Assembly (NCBI RefSeq): GCF_020382885.2
Contig: NC_058495.1
Span: 24,303,127 to 24,367,126, forward strand
Direction of reading: 5' to 3'
DNA length: 64,000 nt
Source: Scatophagus argus
Taxonomy: Eukaryota; Chordata; Actinopteri; Scatophagidae
This document shows, piece after piece, positions 50,765 to 62,510 of the stretch (position 1 is its first letter; each line of letters starts with the position of its first letter). The translations under genes were made by a program, and so were the position numbers. The notes under the pieces were generated by a model. That model had not been told where the DNA came from. It saw only the letters and a program-made list of their open reading frames with translations, and searched no databases.

Positions 50765-53436
50765 TTTAATCCTCAAAGTCTACTTTTGTTTTACAGTCTG
50801 CTTGTGTTTTGAGATCATAAAGACCAGACGATATCCTTTTAAACACACACACACATACAGGTTTTATTACACCTACAACAGGAAAACATTATGGAGGGCG
50901 GGGTCCTTGTCTTTCTCTCTCTCTCCAGCTCCTGTTATTGGTTGGCTTTCGACCAATCACATTGCCTGTGGTCACCCACTACAGAATGTTTTGCTCCTGG
51001 TGGCTCCACTGCGCATTCAGGAGTCTTCATGGTGAATCCTCAAGAGTTTTCCTTCTCTTTCTTCACATTAGTTTGTTCTCGGTGGGAGTAAACTGAACTC
51101 ATCTGGTCCTGTCCGGCAGCAGCAGATTCTCTACCTCCAGCAGGTGAGAAACAAACCATCTTTTTGTCTGTTTTTCCTCACGCTGAGCTGAATGCCTGAG
51201 AGGTTTCACATGTTTTTAGACAATGAAACAGCATTCCTCCATCTGTAGACCTGAAGCAGCATGTGATCAGATCTGAAGCACAGATCTGAGGTGCTGAAAG
51301 TTCGACTCTGCATGAACAGTAAAACCTACCAGACATGTGAACAGTATAGGATGGTGTAGTCAGAAGGGAGCTAATTTTCTGATGTGGCACAATGTGTCTG
51401 TTGTTGCATTAATCAAAAATAATTAAACAATTAATTATCCTTAATTCATTGTTATTTTTATTTTTTTTATTTCATATAAATAAATATTTTTTAATTAAAT
51501 AAAAATGTAAAATAACACTAATTAAAGTAGAAGTAACAAAAACATTTTGGAGGTATAACAGCATGAAATTTGAACTAATAACTCTAGTCATCAAATAAAT
51601 ATTGTGGAGTAATCAGAATCAGAAATTCTTTATCGATCCCTGTGGCAAATTTAGTTGTTAAAGTATTTACTAAAGTACCTCAAAATTGTGTTGTAGTACA
51701 AAACTGGGGTGTTTATTTTATTTATTTACTCCACTCTTCCACTTTTCATCTACACTCCAAATGGAAATACTGTAGTTTTTTAAACCAATACTGTTAAAGT
51801 CCACTAATCGTCATACCTGCCACCACAAAGACGGCATTAAATGACCACAACACGACTCTGAGCGCAGCAGGCAGATTCCCCCCTTTTGTAATTTAAACTG
51901 ACTGTGAGCACTCTTATTTTTGCGACCTGACCGACCTGACCTCACTGCACATACTGTACGTGTTCACTTAAAGGCAAACTGTGCAGAATTTGGTTGTTTC
52001 TGCTTGTAAACACACCAGTAAGCCATTCTGGGGCGCAGCTGTGGCCTAGAGGCTGGAGAAGCGGCCTGTGACCGGAGGGTCGCCGGTTCGATTCCCACAC
52101 CGGACTGGTAGGAAAAATTTGGGTGTGGTGGAGTGATTAATAAAGAAAGAAAAATGCTCTCCCCCCTCCATTAGCTGGCTGATGTGCCCTTGAGCAAGGC
52201 ACTTAACCCCCAATTTACTCCCCTGGTGCCTGACGTGGCAACTCACTGCTCCTGTGTGTGTGTGTGTGTGTGTGTTTGTCCACTGCAGGTAATTTGATGG
52301 GTGTTACATGTGTGTTCAACCAAGGATGGATTAAATGCAGAGGAAGAATTCAGTGTATTGAAAAACACATATGCTGCCAATAAAGTTGATTCTTCTTCTG
52401 CAGTTCTGGAGAAAAGCAGCTGAGTGTTGAGTCTCAGTCCCAGCCGTCATCCATAGACGACCTGGGAATGAGACTCATCACTCAGCTGTCTTTGTTCAGA
52501 ATCACTGATGCCCAAAAACCTCCCAAACGCAGCAAAAGAATGAAAAAATAGAAAAATCAATGCAGAGATTATAACAGATTATAACTATGAAATGTAATCA
52601 TGATTTAAATAATGAATTTAAATGATTATTATCCAAATTGCTGTACATTAAACTACTTGGCTGTCTGTAAAGTTTTTGTCATTATCAGTAATTATAATCT
52701 CATTATATTGATTATATTATATTATATTGTATCTAAAATAGGTCATTCTGCAATAGGAGTATTTTTATACTATTCTGATATGATATTTTGATACTTTGTT
52801 GATAGTAATACGACTATGCTAATGTATTTTTACTTACTTACTTTACTTACAGAGTATTTCTGCACTGCAGTATTGTTACTTTAAAATAAAAGACCTGAGT
52901 ACTTCCTTCGCCACTGAAAGGATGTGAGTATTTTTCCACCTTTACGCTGTGGAATGTGGTCTGAACAAAAAGATGAAATAAAAGTGAAACCCGAAGCTCC
53001 AAGTAAGCTGTTGGACGACTGAGTTCTTTTGTTCAGATACCTGAGCAGACGGCGGGTAGATGATCACATATTTACAATACTACAGCATCATCACACCAGG
53101 CAGATGAATTTTTGGGTTGAACAAACATTAAACAACTTTCATTTTTAATGTAATGTTTGATCATGTTATCACGTTAGTATGTTTCCTTAGCACGATCAGT
53201 TCCAGCTGACTGGAGCTGAGAAGTTTACCTTCAGTGGCAGCAGTTTCAAATTTAACTTTTGCCTGCGAGGAGTGAAGGAGGAAGTTGTAAAGCCTCCACA
53301 GAAGGAGGAGGTCCGGGTGGACGCATGGGTCCACAAAGTGTTGGACTTTGACACAGCAGATGGCCGTTTATTTCCTGTTTCCTACCAACAGCAAACATCA
53401 GTTTCTCTTAAACGTGAAGGTTCCATCACCTTATGA
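48519..53436 (+). CDS. Unassigned two-exon candidate gene of about 109 codons
   Basis: Exon 48519-48602 opens with ATG and encodes MSLCLRVRNAGNKCYFLFVT followed by EEVELDEV, then a strong gtaaga donor. Exon 53191-53436 follows a cttag acceptor and encodes HDQFQLTGAEKFTFSGSSF and a Lys/Glu-rich part, ending in TGA. Both junctions are phase 0, so they can be joined without a shift. I recognise no family. The intron would be 4.6 kb and holds a SINE. The two exons may instead belong to separate or decayed genes. No signal peptide or membrane segment is evident. Confidence 0.3.
49836..49845 (+). promoter_or_regulatory. ISRE-like element
   Basis: The motif gaaaacgaaa matches the GAAANNGAAA core of interferon-stimulated response elements. 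It stands alone in a region without a proven gene, so function is speculative. Confidence 0.25.
50708..50762. repeat. Long AC microsatellite
   Basis: About 27 uninterrupted AC units, producing spurious Cys-Val frames on the other strand. Confidence 0.95.
52028..52391 (+). mobile_element. tRNA-derived SINE, near full length
   Basis: The head contains an A box-like tggcctagagg and a B box-like ggttcgattcc, i.e. an internal RNA polymerase III promoter. The body includes cccttgagcaaggcacttaa and ccccaatttactcccc, a motif common in fish SINEs, then a GT run. The 3' end has ccaataaagttg followed by a ttcttc tail. Ends are approximate. Confidence 0.7.
52404..52551 (+). CDS. Weak candidate terminal exon next to the SINE
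   Basis: Following the acceptor ttctgcag, which lies at the SINE tail, an open frame encodes SGEKQLSVESQSQ, IDDLGMRLITQLSLF and a basic end PKRSKRMKK before TAG. A donor gtgaga near 51145 could supply an upstream exon in the right phase, but that exon has an early stop. It may be an exonised or decayed sequence. Confidence 0.2.
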
Positions 53437-53750
53437 AAGAAATTATTTGAACACAAACTCTGATCTTATCTGAATTCTAACAAAGTTGTTTTGTGCTGAA
53501 ACTAAATTTGAAATGGACAGTTTAAATATTTTTATTGTAGTAATTTGTAGGCTTAACACTGACAGTGAGCCAGCCAGGCCTTGCTTCAGGTCTGAATGAA
53601 CGCCCTGCACAAGTTCAAACAATGTTGTGGTGCGTTTTGTTTCTCTGCTACGAACTTCACCTTAATAGTTCTGAAGCATGAAGTCACAGACATCCTGGTA
53701 CACGACTGTGAAAATGAAAGTAACTGGTGGACCCACCAGTCTGACCCAAC

Positions 53751-53838
53751 ATAAGATCCATCCATCCATTTTCTATACCGCTTATCCGTCAGGGTCGCGG
53801 GGGGGTTGGAGCCAATCCCACCTACTCATAAGATCCAT
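53751..53838 (+). mobile_element. Short retroelement fragment flanked by 11-bp direct repeats
   Basis: The sequence ataagatccat occurs at 53751-53761 and 53828-53838. The 66 bases between start ccatccattttctataccgc and include tcagggtcgcggggg, a widespread fish repeat terminus. This is the footprint of a 5'-truncated insertion with its target-site duplication. Confidence 0.65.
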
Positions 53839-55961
53839 AAAATGTAAAACTACCCATCTAGAAATGTGATCCCGGTGTTAGTTCTGTAGTGTCTGCTTTG
53901 TGAGTGCTGTCACGTTGAGGCTGCTATCGGCCGTCGTATCTTGTTACCACCTGATCGGCTGAACATACGAACCAGTTGGACGACCTCCACCGCACATCCG
54001 AAACACGATGCCGCCATGTTGTTGTTGCAGCGGGACGAGAGGAGCACTTCCATCAAAGAAAGCATATGAAGAGTATTTTTCAGTTCAGTTTCGACTGTTA
54101 CTCAGTTATCAACTTGAATGTTCTGTCATCGTTTCCTCCGTTTGTCGGTGACAGAACATAAACTTCTTACTTCTTTATGTCATAATCAAAAATAACCCAC
54201 GTTTTACAGTCTTCAATCGTATGAATCAGATGCCAATAAAATATTGCCAGTCAATACTTAACTATTTTAAATAACATTTCAGGCAGTGCCATGCATAAAT
54301 ACATTTTTTAAAAAAAGAAAAAGAAAATGAGACACACGGCTGATGTTTACTGCCTGCTGCCAGCTGCCAGCTGTGTGTGTGCGTGTGTGTGTGTGTGAGA
54401 GAGAGATCTACGTCACACACTAACTTAACTTAACATACATTTATCCTGTTTCCCTGACAGCAGTGATTACAAGGCAGTAACGTTCCTGTGGTGAGTTTCT
54501 GTGTCATCTCGTGCTGCTGATCGTGTGCTGCTGTCGATTTTGAGTGTGTGTGATTTGAGTTTAGTTTAAGGGAACTGAGCTCCTCATATTGTCCACAGAA
54601 ATGTGTCATTGCGTTAAGGGAACATGCTTTAAATACTCACTCCATGCTGAGAGTGTAATTAAAAACACCTGTTTGCGTCAGTCTGCAGGTAAACGTGTCA
54701 TCACTGGGTATGAAAAGCTCAGTCGTTCACAGGCAGGGTTTGGGTGAAGCTCACCCAAAGTGAAAGGACAAATAGTTAGATCATGAACGTCTCATCCTCC
54801 GACGTTCACAAGCCAGGTGGTGACGCACACCTGTGAAAGCGCCGTCAGAGCTGAAAGGTCCACTCACAGGTTGGCAACAACACGCGGTGCAGGAAGGCGA
54901 ACCGCATCCTGTACGTGTTATGGTCCCTTGGAAAAAAGAGTTTGGAAGCATAAAATACAACAAGTGAGACCCAGACTGTTGAGTAACTGAAGTCGTTTGT
55001 CAGGCAGGAATTCAACAATGAAAAGTCCCAACTTCCCATGAAGGTCCCAACAAGTTGCTGAGTGTTGCTCAAGCAAAAGGTGATAAAACACAGCAGTAAA
55101 GTCCGACCAAACAGAACGTTTACCAAAAAAAACAATAAAGTTTCTAAGTTTGAACATTAAACACCTTATCGTTGTACTGCAGTTGCGTACAGGTTGTAAA
55201 GGAAATCAGTGCGTGAGAAATCTCATTAAAGTGGCAGAAACATGTAAAGGATCAGAATCAGAGCTCGTCGACAGGTGAGGCCGGTGCGGATGTGGCGGAT
55301 CTGCAGGTATGAGCAGCTCATTATGGCTCACGGCTGGTTTGCTGTTTAGAGCTGAGCAAACAGCACAGTGTTGTGACAGCGCGTCACAGCAGACGGCTGC
55401 AGGTAAACACAGGTGGGCTGACGAGGGGACGAAACCTGTCGGGACGAGTCCTGCTCGGGCCCCGTCCTGCTCGGGCCCCAGTGCGGAAGCCGTGTGCGAG
55501 AGAATTTGTATTCGTTGTGAATTTGAGTTTAACCTCCTGACGGTTTGCTTTTCATCACACAGCTGGTTGCTTTGTCTTCCTCGGTTCATGTTTTAATCAT
55601 TTATATTTCCTAAATGTTCTTCCCGCTCTCTACCCTCAGTTACTGCTGGGTTCTTCACTCTAATGATGATCACCTGTCCTGTTGTCGTCACGTTGTTGTC
55701 CGTCTGTTTAAAGCTAAGCTGAAATGAGGTCAGACTGCAGACCGCGAAACTTTACAGCGTGTACTTCTACTACTACAAATACTCAGTCATGTGTGTGAGA
55801 ACGTGTTACACTGGCCTCAGGTGAAATGAGCTTGAATGAGCAGACAGACAGACACACAGTCGGACAGACGGTAATACCACACATGTCTGGGCATGTTGGA
55901 CACAACAGACTCTGTGCCTTTGATGCTTTGTTTTGTTTGTTTTTCTCTCTCTGCAGCCACC
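53839..55961. other. Intergenic region upstream of the DNase gene
   Basis: No supported coding exon. A GT run lies near 54371-54396. The acceptor at 55956 implies at least one upstream non-coding exon of the DNase gene in this region, but I cannot place it. Confidence 0.5.
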
Positions 55962-57397
55962 ATGAAAATAGCATCTTTTAACATCCAGAGGTTTGGGAAA
56001 AACAAAGTGTCTGATCCAGATGTCCTCAATATCCTGACGAAGGTCTCACACACACACAGAGAGACACACACACAGAGACACACACACAGCATTCTTCAAG
56101 CATTTGTTTTTTAAGAAAGGTGCGTTTTAAACCCAGATTTATGTCAGGGATAGAACTTGACAAATTGTGCTTTAACGTTGGAGCAGATGAGAGTTTGAAG
56201 GCTTTGGAGCACACAGTTAAAACAAGAAAACTAATAAATTATATCAAAATGTCTTTTACGCATCTGGATGCGTAAAAGACATTTTGATATAATTTAAGTT
56301 TAGTTAAGTTCATTGTGAGTGGATGCACGAGGCCTGCAAGTTTTATTTTCATTAAATGTGTTTAAAATTAAAATTCAGTTAAATGTGATGAAATTGCTGA
56401 ACGTATTTGTTAAAATTACCTGAAAAGATTGTTCAGTTATGACAGCTGATGGCGGCAGATTAAGCGACTAACATGTTGCAAATCCGTGACGTGTTGCGTT
56501 TTACAGATTTGATTTCTATGTTCAGCACTCGTCTGAGCAGTTAGGTCAGCTCATCTCACTGTGGTGTTTGTCATTATAACCAGTCAGTGTGTTGGCATCT
56601 GTCAGCTGGCCAGTTACACCACACAGTCCAGTTTTACATGGTGTGGTTTTACTGCTGTTTAACGAGCCAGTTATGTGATTTGAAAGTATTGAGGTTACCT
56701 TACATAGTTGGGTGAAAAGGTGTGTTCAGGTAAAAAAAAAAAAGATCAGCTGGTTTAGTGATCGTAAAGACTGCAGAATGTTGTTAAAAGCCTTCATCGT
56801 CAGACTGACCCGCAGCTCTGACTTGGTTAACGCCAAACACAACTTTACAGCAAAGGAAACACTGGCGAGCCCCACGCAGGTCACCCCCACCTGACCTGTT
56901 ACCTGTCTGTCTCTGCCGCTCAGATCGTGTCTCAGTACGACATCATCGTGATCCTGGAGGTGGTGGACATCAGCGGAGAGTCTGTGAAGATCTTCCTGGA
57001 TGCCATGAACAAGTGAGCGCAGTCTGAATTATCAGACTATCATCATTGTTATTATTTACATCACAAAGTGAGCTCCTCAGTGTTAAAACATACAGAAAAA
57101 TAATAAAAACAAGACAAACAGTCAGCGGTTGTTGAGATGTTTGACTCAGAACTACGACCTCGTGGTGGTGTTGAAAAGTGGTGTGTTGTGAGTTTGAATT
57201 TCTAATGTGACCTGAGACGAGCAGATACAGAAGACACACAGTGTGGGAAAGATGTTTGGTCTAACATCACGTCTGTCTGTCTGCCTGCCTGCCTGTCTGT
57301 CTGTCTGCCCAGAGTCAACAGGAAGCATCACTACACCATGAAGATCAGCACTCGTTTGGGCCGAACGCGCTACAAGGAGCAGTTCATGTTCCTGTAC

Positions 57398-57449
<52 letters not shown>

Positions 57450-58832
57450 ACTCGCCTCTTGTAGACTGAAACATGCAAGGAAACAGACTTTGTCGTGAAG
57501 AACAGCAGCTCGATTTCAGGACAGAAACAATGGAATATAATGATAAGTTTTTGGAGCAAACGAGGCGTTCAGTGACCTCCTGCTGCCCTCAAACGAATTA
57601 GGCAGCCAGATGAATATGAATACATTTATATTAATCATTCAAGCTGGAAAACATTACATTATACTGGTCTTTACATTTTTGATTTGTGCAGGTTTCCGTC
57701 CCTGCGACCGGAGGATCCTTTTCTTCAGAAAAGCATTAAAATGTACTGACTCACAACTCTGTGTGTGTGTGTGCGTGTGTGTGTGTGTAGGGATGACATG
57801 GTTGACTTGGTGGGCTCCTATCAGTTTGATGACCAGGTAACTGAGGGAGGAGATGTTTTTGCCAGAGATCCTTACATCCTGCGATTCAGATGCCTCAACA
57901 CAGGTAGGAGATAAAATAACACCTGAATGTTTTTAAAGAGGAAGCCAGTATTTTCATTTTAAAAAACAACAACAACAGGAAAGCAGATAAAGTTGAGGTG
58001 TGTGTGTGTCCGTCACAGTTCTGAAGGACCTCGTGATGATCCCAGTTCACACCAAACCAGACGACTCGGAGAAGGAGCTGGATGAGCTCTACGATGTTTT
58101 CCAGCACGTCAAGAAGAAGTGGAGGACTGATGTAAGGACATCATGAGCGGCGAGGACGTGAAGATAATGTTAAAGTGCTTTACCTGTGGGGAAACGAGTA
58201 GCCTTCCCTCAGGACAGTCCAACATAATGGGAAACAAAAGCATCACATTTATGAGGTTTGGTTTCTGAGTGTCGACGTTCCTCTGCTCTCTCTAGAACAT
58301 CATGATCCTGGGCGACTTCAACGCCGACGGTTTGTACGTCTCCAAGAAGGACATGAAGGGCATCCGCATCCGCACCGACAAGAACTTCCACTGGCTGATC
58401 GGAGACGACGTCGACACCACGGCGAGCAACCGAAACGACCACACGTACGACAGGTAAGACACACACACACACCACTGAATAAATCAAATGTTTAAAAGTT
58501 TGACCTCAATGAGCAACAGCGTTTAAAGACATGAAACTGTATGTTGCATTTCCTCATTAAAATGTTCAGCTGTGTTTAAACCCAGAGAAGTCTGTAATTC
58601 TGTTGCTGTAACGGTGTGTTTCATTCAGGAGAGAGCAGAAAATATGACTTTATGACAAGACGTCCTGTATAAACCTTCATTCGGTTGTACACTGTTGAGG
58701 TAAATTATGGTCATGAAGTAATATCACAGTTGGCTTATGATATTACTTCATGACCATAATTTACCTCAACGCTCAACGGATGCCGGATATTAAAACATCC
58801 ACTTGGCTGGAGCTAGAAGATGTGTACTTTTA

Positions 58833-58884
<52 letters not shown>

Positions 58885-60364
58885 GTATAGCTGAAAATAC
58901 GTATGTACTTTTACTAAAGTGAATAATGTAATTTAATTTTGCTTTCTTAACAAGGGCACACAAATTAAACATTAATAAAGGGCTTAAAGGAATCGTGAAG
59001 ATAGTTTGCAAAGGACACTGTTTTCCATTATTTTATTTATGTTTTTTGTATTTCTTTGTTTATAAAGGTTTTAAGTTTTTTTCCGTACTTTTTGACTGCT
59101 ACATCAAGACGACTTTTCTTACAGTAGTTTGATGTAGAGCGAACCTCTCACGAGGCAGACTTTGACTAAAAGCCATGGCGTTTGTGGTGGTCTCCCTTCA
59201 GGATTGTGGTTTACGGAGACGACATGCTGCAGGCTGTGGTGCCCAACTCGGCCAAACCCTTCAACTTCCAGAAGGCCTTCGCACTCAGCGAGGAGCAGGT
59301 GTGTCGCCCGTCGTTTCACAGGGCCTGACATGAATAGCCGTCCTGTTCTTCAGAGCCTCAGACTTAAGCCTGTCAACCTTTTGAGTCTGACCTCAGAATG
59401 GCACTAAAACACAGCTCAACATTTTTAAACAATAGCTGGCGGTTAGTGGGTGTGAGTCAGCTGCAGCTAATCTTTACATATGAATTGTTTTTTTTTTGTG
59501 GTTCAACCTGTTTTAACTTAGTCCCCTTATTTGAAAACCAAGCTACATTTCCACAAAGAGCCGGTGCAGCTGGGACCTGGTTTGGCTGGTTTGGCTTTCT
59601 TTACATTCGTGTATATTACAGTTCAGTCGCTCACTGAATAACCGTTTATTTTCCAGGCTCTGAAAGTGAGTGACCATTACCCTGTGGAGGTAAAGCTGAA
59701 GTCCATAAAGCAGGAAGAGGATGGTAACCAGCACAATATCTACCATTGATACCATTGATAATTGTAAAATCAGTGTTTAATTGTTAAAAGCGCAGTTCGG
59801 GACTTTCAAATATAAACGACTGTTACACTCAAGCTTTTCCCAAACGGCTTCACACAGCACTGCTCCGAGTCTACCACCTGCAGACAAATCCCTCTGTATT
59901 TCATAGCACACCAGAGTTTTTAAACCTGGAGTCTGTGGTGGCAACTTTCTTGTACTTGCACACTGGTAGCGAGAACTCTGCAGTCAGAGCTGAAGTCAGG
60001 GAGCAACAGTAGTAAATCAGCAGACTACAGCAACTAAACAAAGGTTTAAATAATAAATAAATACAAATGTACATGAGAGTGGCATTCATTTTTCAATGTG
60101 ACTGATTAAGTGTGAACTATTCCTTTAAAAGTCGGCCCTGCCGACCTGCGCTGACGACGCTGCGGGGCTCAGTGGATTATGTGGCATTTTTCCTCCGCAG
60201 ATATGGAAACCCAAACTCAGGTGGTGCCGCCGGGTCTCGTGGCCCTGGATGCGGATCTACTGGAGCTGAAGAGAGGAAACCTGCTGCTGGAGAGGGAGAA
60301 GCTCAGCCTGGAGATCAAGATTCTCAGGGCAAAGATGGCCAAGTTGGAAGGAAATGTAGTTTAA
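55962..60364 (+). CDS. dnase1l4: DNase I family nuclease, dnase1l4-like, with a coiled-coil C-terminal exon
   Basis: A Ca/Mg-dependent DNA endonuclease. Coding exons: 55962-56042, 56924-57012, 57313-57399, 57791-57903, 58019-58131, 58296-58453, 59202-59298, 59657-59723 and 60201-60364 (322 codons plus stop, phases consistent). Family residues are present: SFNIQRFG, ILEVVD (catalytic Glu), IPVHTKPDD (His), LGDFNADG, YDRIVVYGDD and SDHYPVEV (Asp-His). The ATG has good context (ccaccATG) and starts exactly at the mature-type N-terminus, so no signal peptide is encoded here. The last exon adds about 53 residues with a Leu/Glu/Lys heptad pattern (LLELKRGNLLLEREKL) not typical of DNase I. Reading through the exon 8 donor would give an alternative short end at 59749. 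Best resemblance is to fish dnase1l4 proteins. The symbol is an inference. Confidence 0.8.
56236..56295. repeat. Perfect inverted repeat, 29-bp arms with a 2-base loop
   Basis: Arms 56236-56264 and 56267-56295 are exact reverse complements, separated by tg. It lies in intron 1 of the DNase gene. No terminal repeat of a known transposon is apparent. Confidence 0.95.
57270..57312 (+). repeat. CTGT/CTGC tetranucleotide repeat forming an acceptor tract
   Basis: Units of ctgt and ctgc run into the acceptor cccag of exon 57313-57399, replacing a normal pyrimidine tract. Confidence 0.85.
57400..57447 (+). repeat. GT microsatellite containing a splice donor
   Basis: The donor of exon 57313-57399 is the first gt of a run of 24 GT units, so no other donor sequence is visible. 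A further TG run (about 57757-57788) makes the next acceptor. Confidence 0.9.
58694..58770. repeat. Perfect inverted repeat, 33-bp arms with an 11-base loop
   Basis: Arms 58694-58726 and 58738-58770 are exact reverse complements around the loop cagttggctta. It lies in the intron between exons 58296-58453 and 59202-59298 of the DNase gene. Confidence 0.95.
58834..58878. repeat. TA microsatellite
   Basis: A run of about 22 TA units, 64 bases after the second inverted repeat. Confidence 0.95.
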
Positions 60365-61354
60365 ACTCAAGACGCCAGATGCATCCAGAACACGTAACGG
60401 AACAATAAACCCCGATCTTAAACCAGTACCTACAGAACCACTTTGCAGGAGAGATGAACCAGTTTGATACCATTAGCTCACTGCACTTCGCTGGAAGCAC
60501 ATCTTGAACTTCCCTCGGGATCAATAAAGTACCGTATGTATCCATCATTACCTCAGGCAGCATCCTGGACTGCTGCACATTTCTGATTGTGTGGATGACT
60601 GCTCGTATGGCTCACCAGTATGAACACCGTTCACTGTGCGTTTTGACTCTTGACTGAATTAAGCTTAAGCAGCAAGTACATTTACTTGACGCAATTATGA
60701 AAGATAGCTCTTAAACTGTACACTGTAAGAAAATCAGCACCTGCTAAACCGATGCTGTCAGTTTTGGAGTCTCATCAGAGTCTCGTGTCTTGTAAATGCA
60801 GCTGCTGCTTGTCAATAAACAGAAGTTGTTGGTCACAAAAAGTTTTTTTTGTTCATTTAAAAACTAATCAAGATTTTGTTTTGATCTTTAAAGACACAGA
60901 AAACTTCATTATTACATTTAACTCAGTGTGATGGTTTTAACAATTTAATAAAGAATTAGAATAACAAGCAGTAATTACAAAAACTTTATTAGTATCTCCC
61001 TGTTTACAATACAACAAAAGTCAGAAGAAAAAAAAACTCGGTGTGAGTCGTGTTTCTGATGAGAGCTAAAACTTTCACACGGGCACACAGTCCTTCGTTA
61101 CTAAATCGGATTTGAAGATTTGGGTCAGTGTGTACGACTGAGTGTCACAGCGTGAAACCTCTAATTACATGCCTGTAGGAGTTATGGTGTACCTGACCGG
61201 CAACAGATAATTCCTGTCCTCGAAATCCTCAAATTCACAAATTTTCTGTACGTTTTCACTGGCGGAGGGGGGTCGACACAAGGACATGTTTTGAGTTTGA
61301 TGATGCGGGAAGCGAGGCCGGGGAGCAACCATATGTAGACACCAGATTCAGATT
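60365..61354. other. Convergent 3' ends of the DNase gene and tma7
   Basis: A retroelement tail at 60502-60530 contains AATAAA (60523-60528), and a second AATAAA lies near 60812, for the + strand gene. For tma7 the - strand has AATAAA at 60985-60990. No coding sequence is seen. Confidence 0.6.
60502..60530 (+). repeat. Non-LTR retrotransposon 3' tail in the DNase 3' UTR
   Basis: tcttgaacttccctcgggat followed by caataaagt matches the tail at 9268-9300 almost exactly and brings a polyadenylation hexamer 159 bases after the stop codon. Confidence 0.6.

Positions 61355-62510
<1,156 letters not shown>

Noticed and set aside
50463-50776. Cys-Val repeat proteins on the - strand
   Set aside because: Pure product of the AC microsatellite.
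57836-57841. Alternative donor gtaact after GACCAG in the DNase exon
   Set aside because: Reading on gives the conserved stretch to FRCLNT, and the next exon joins in phase only from the donor at 57904.
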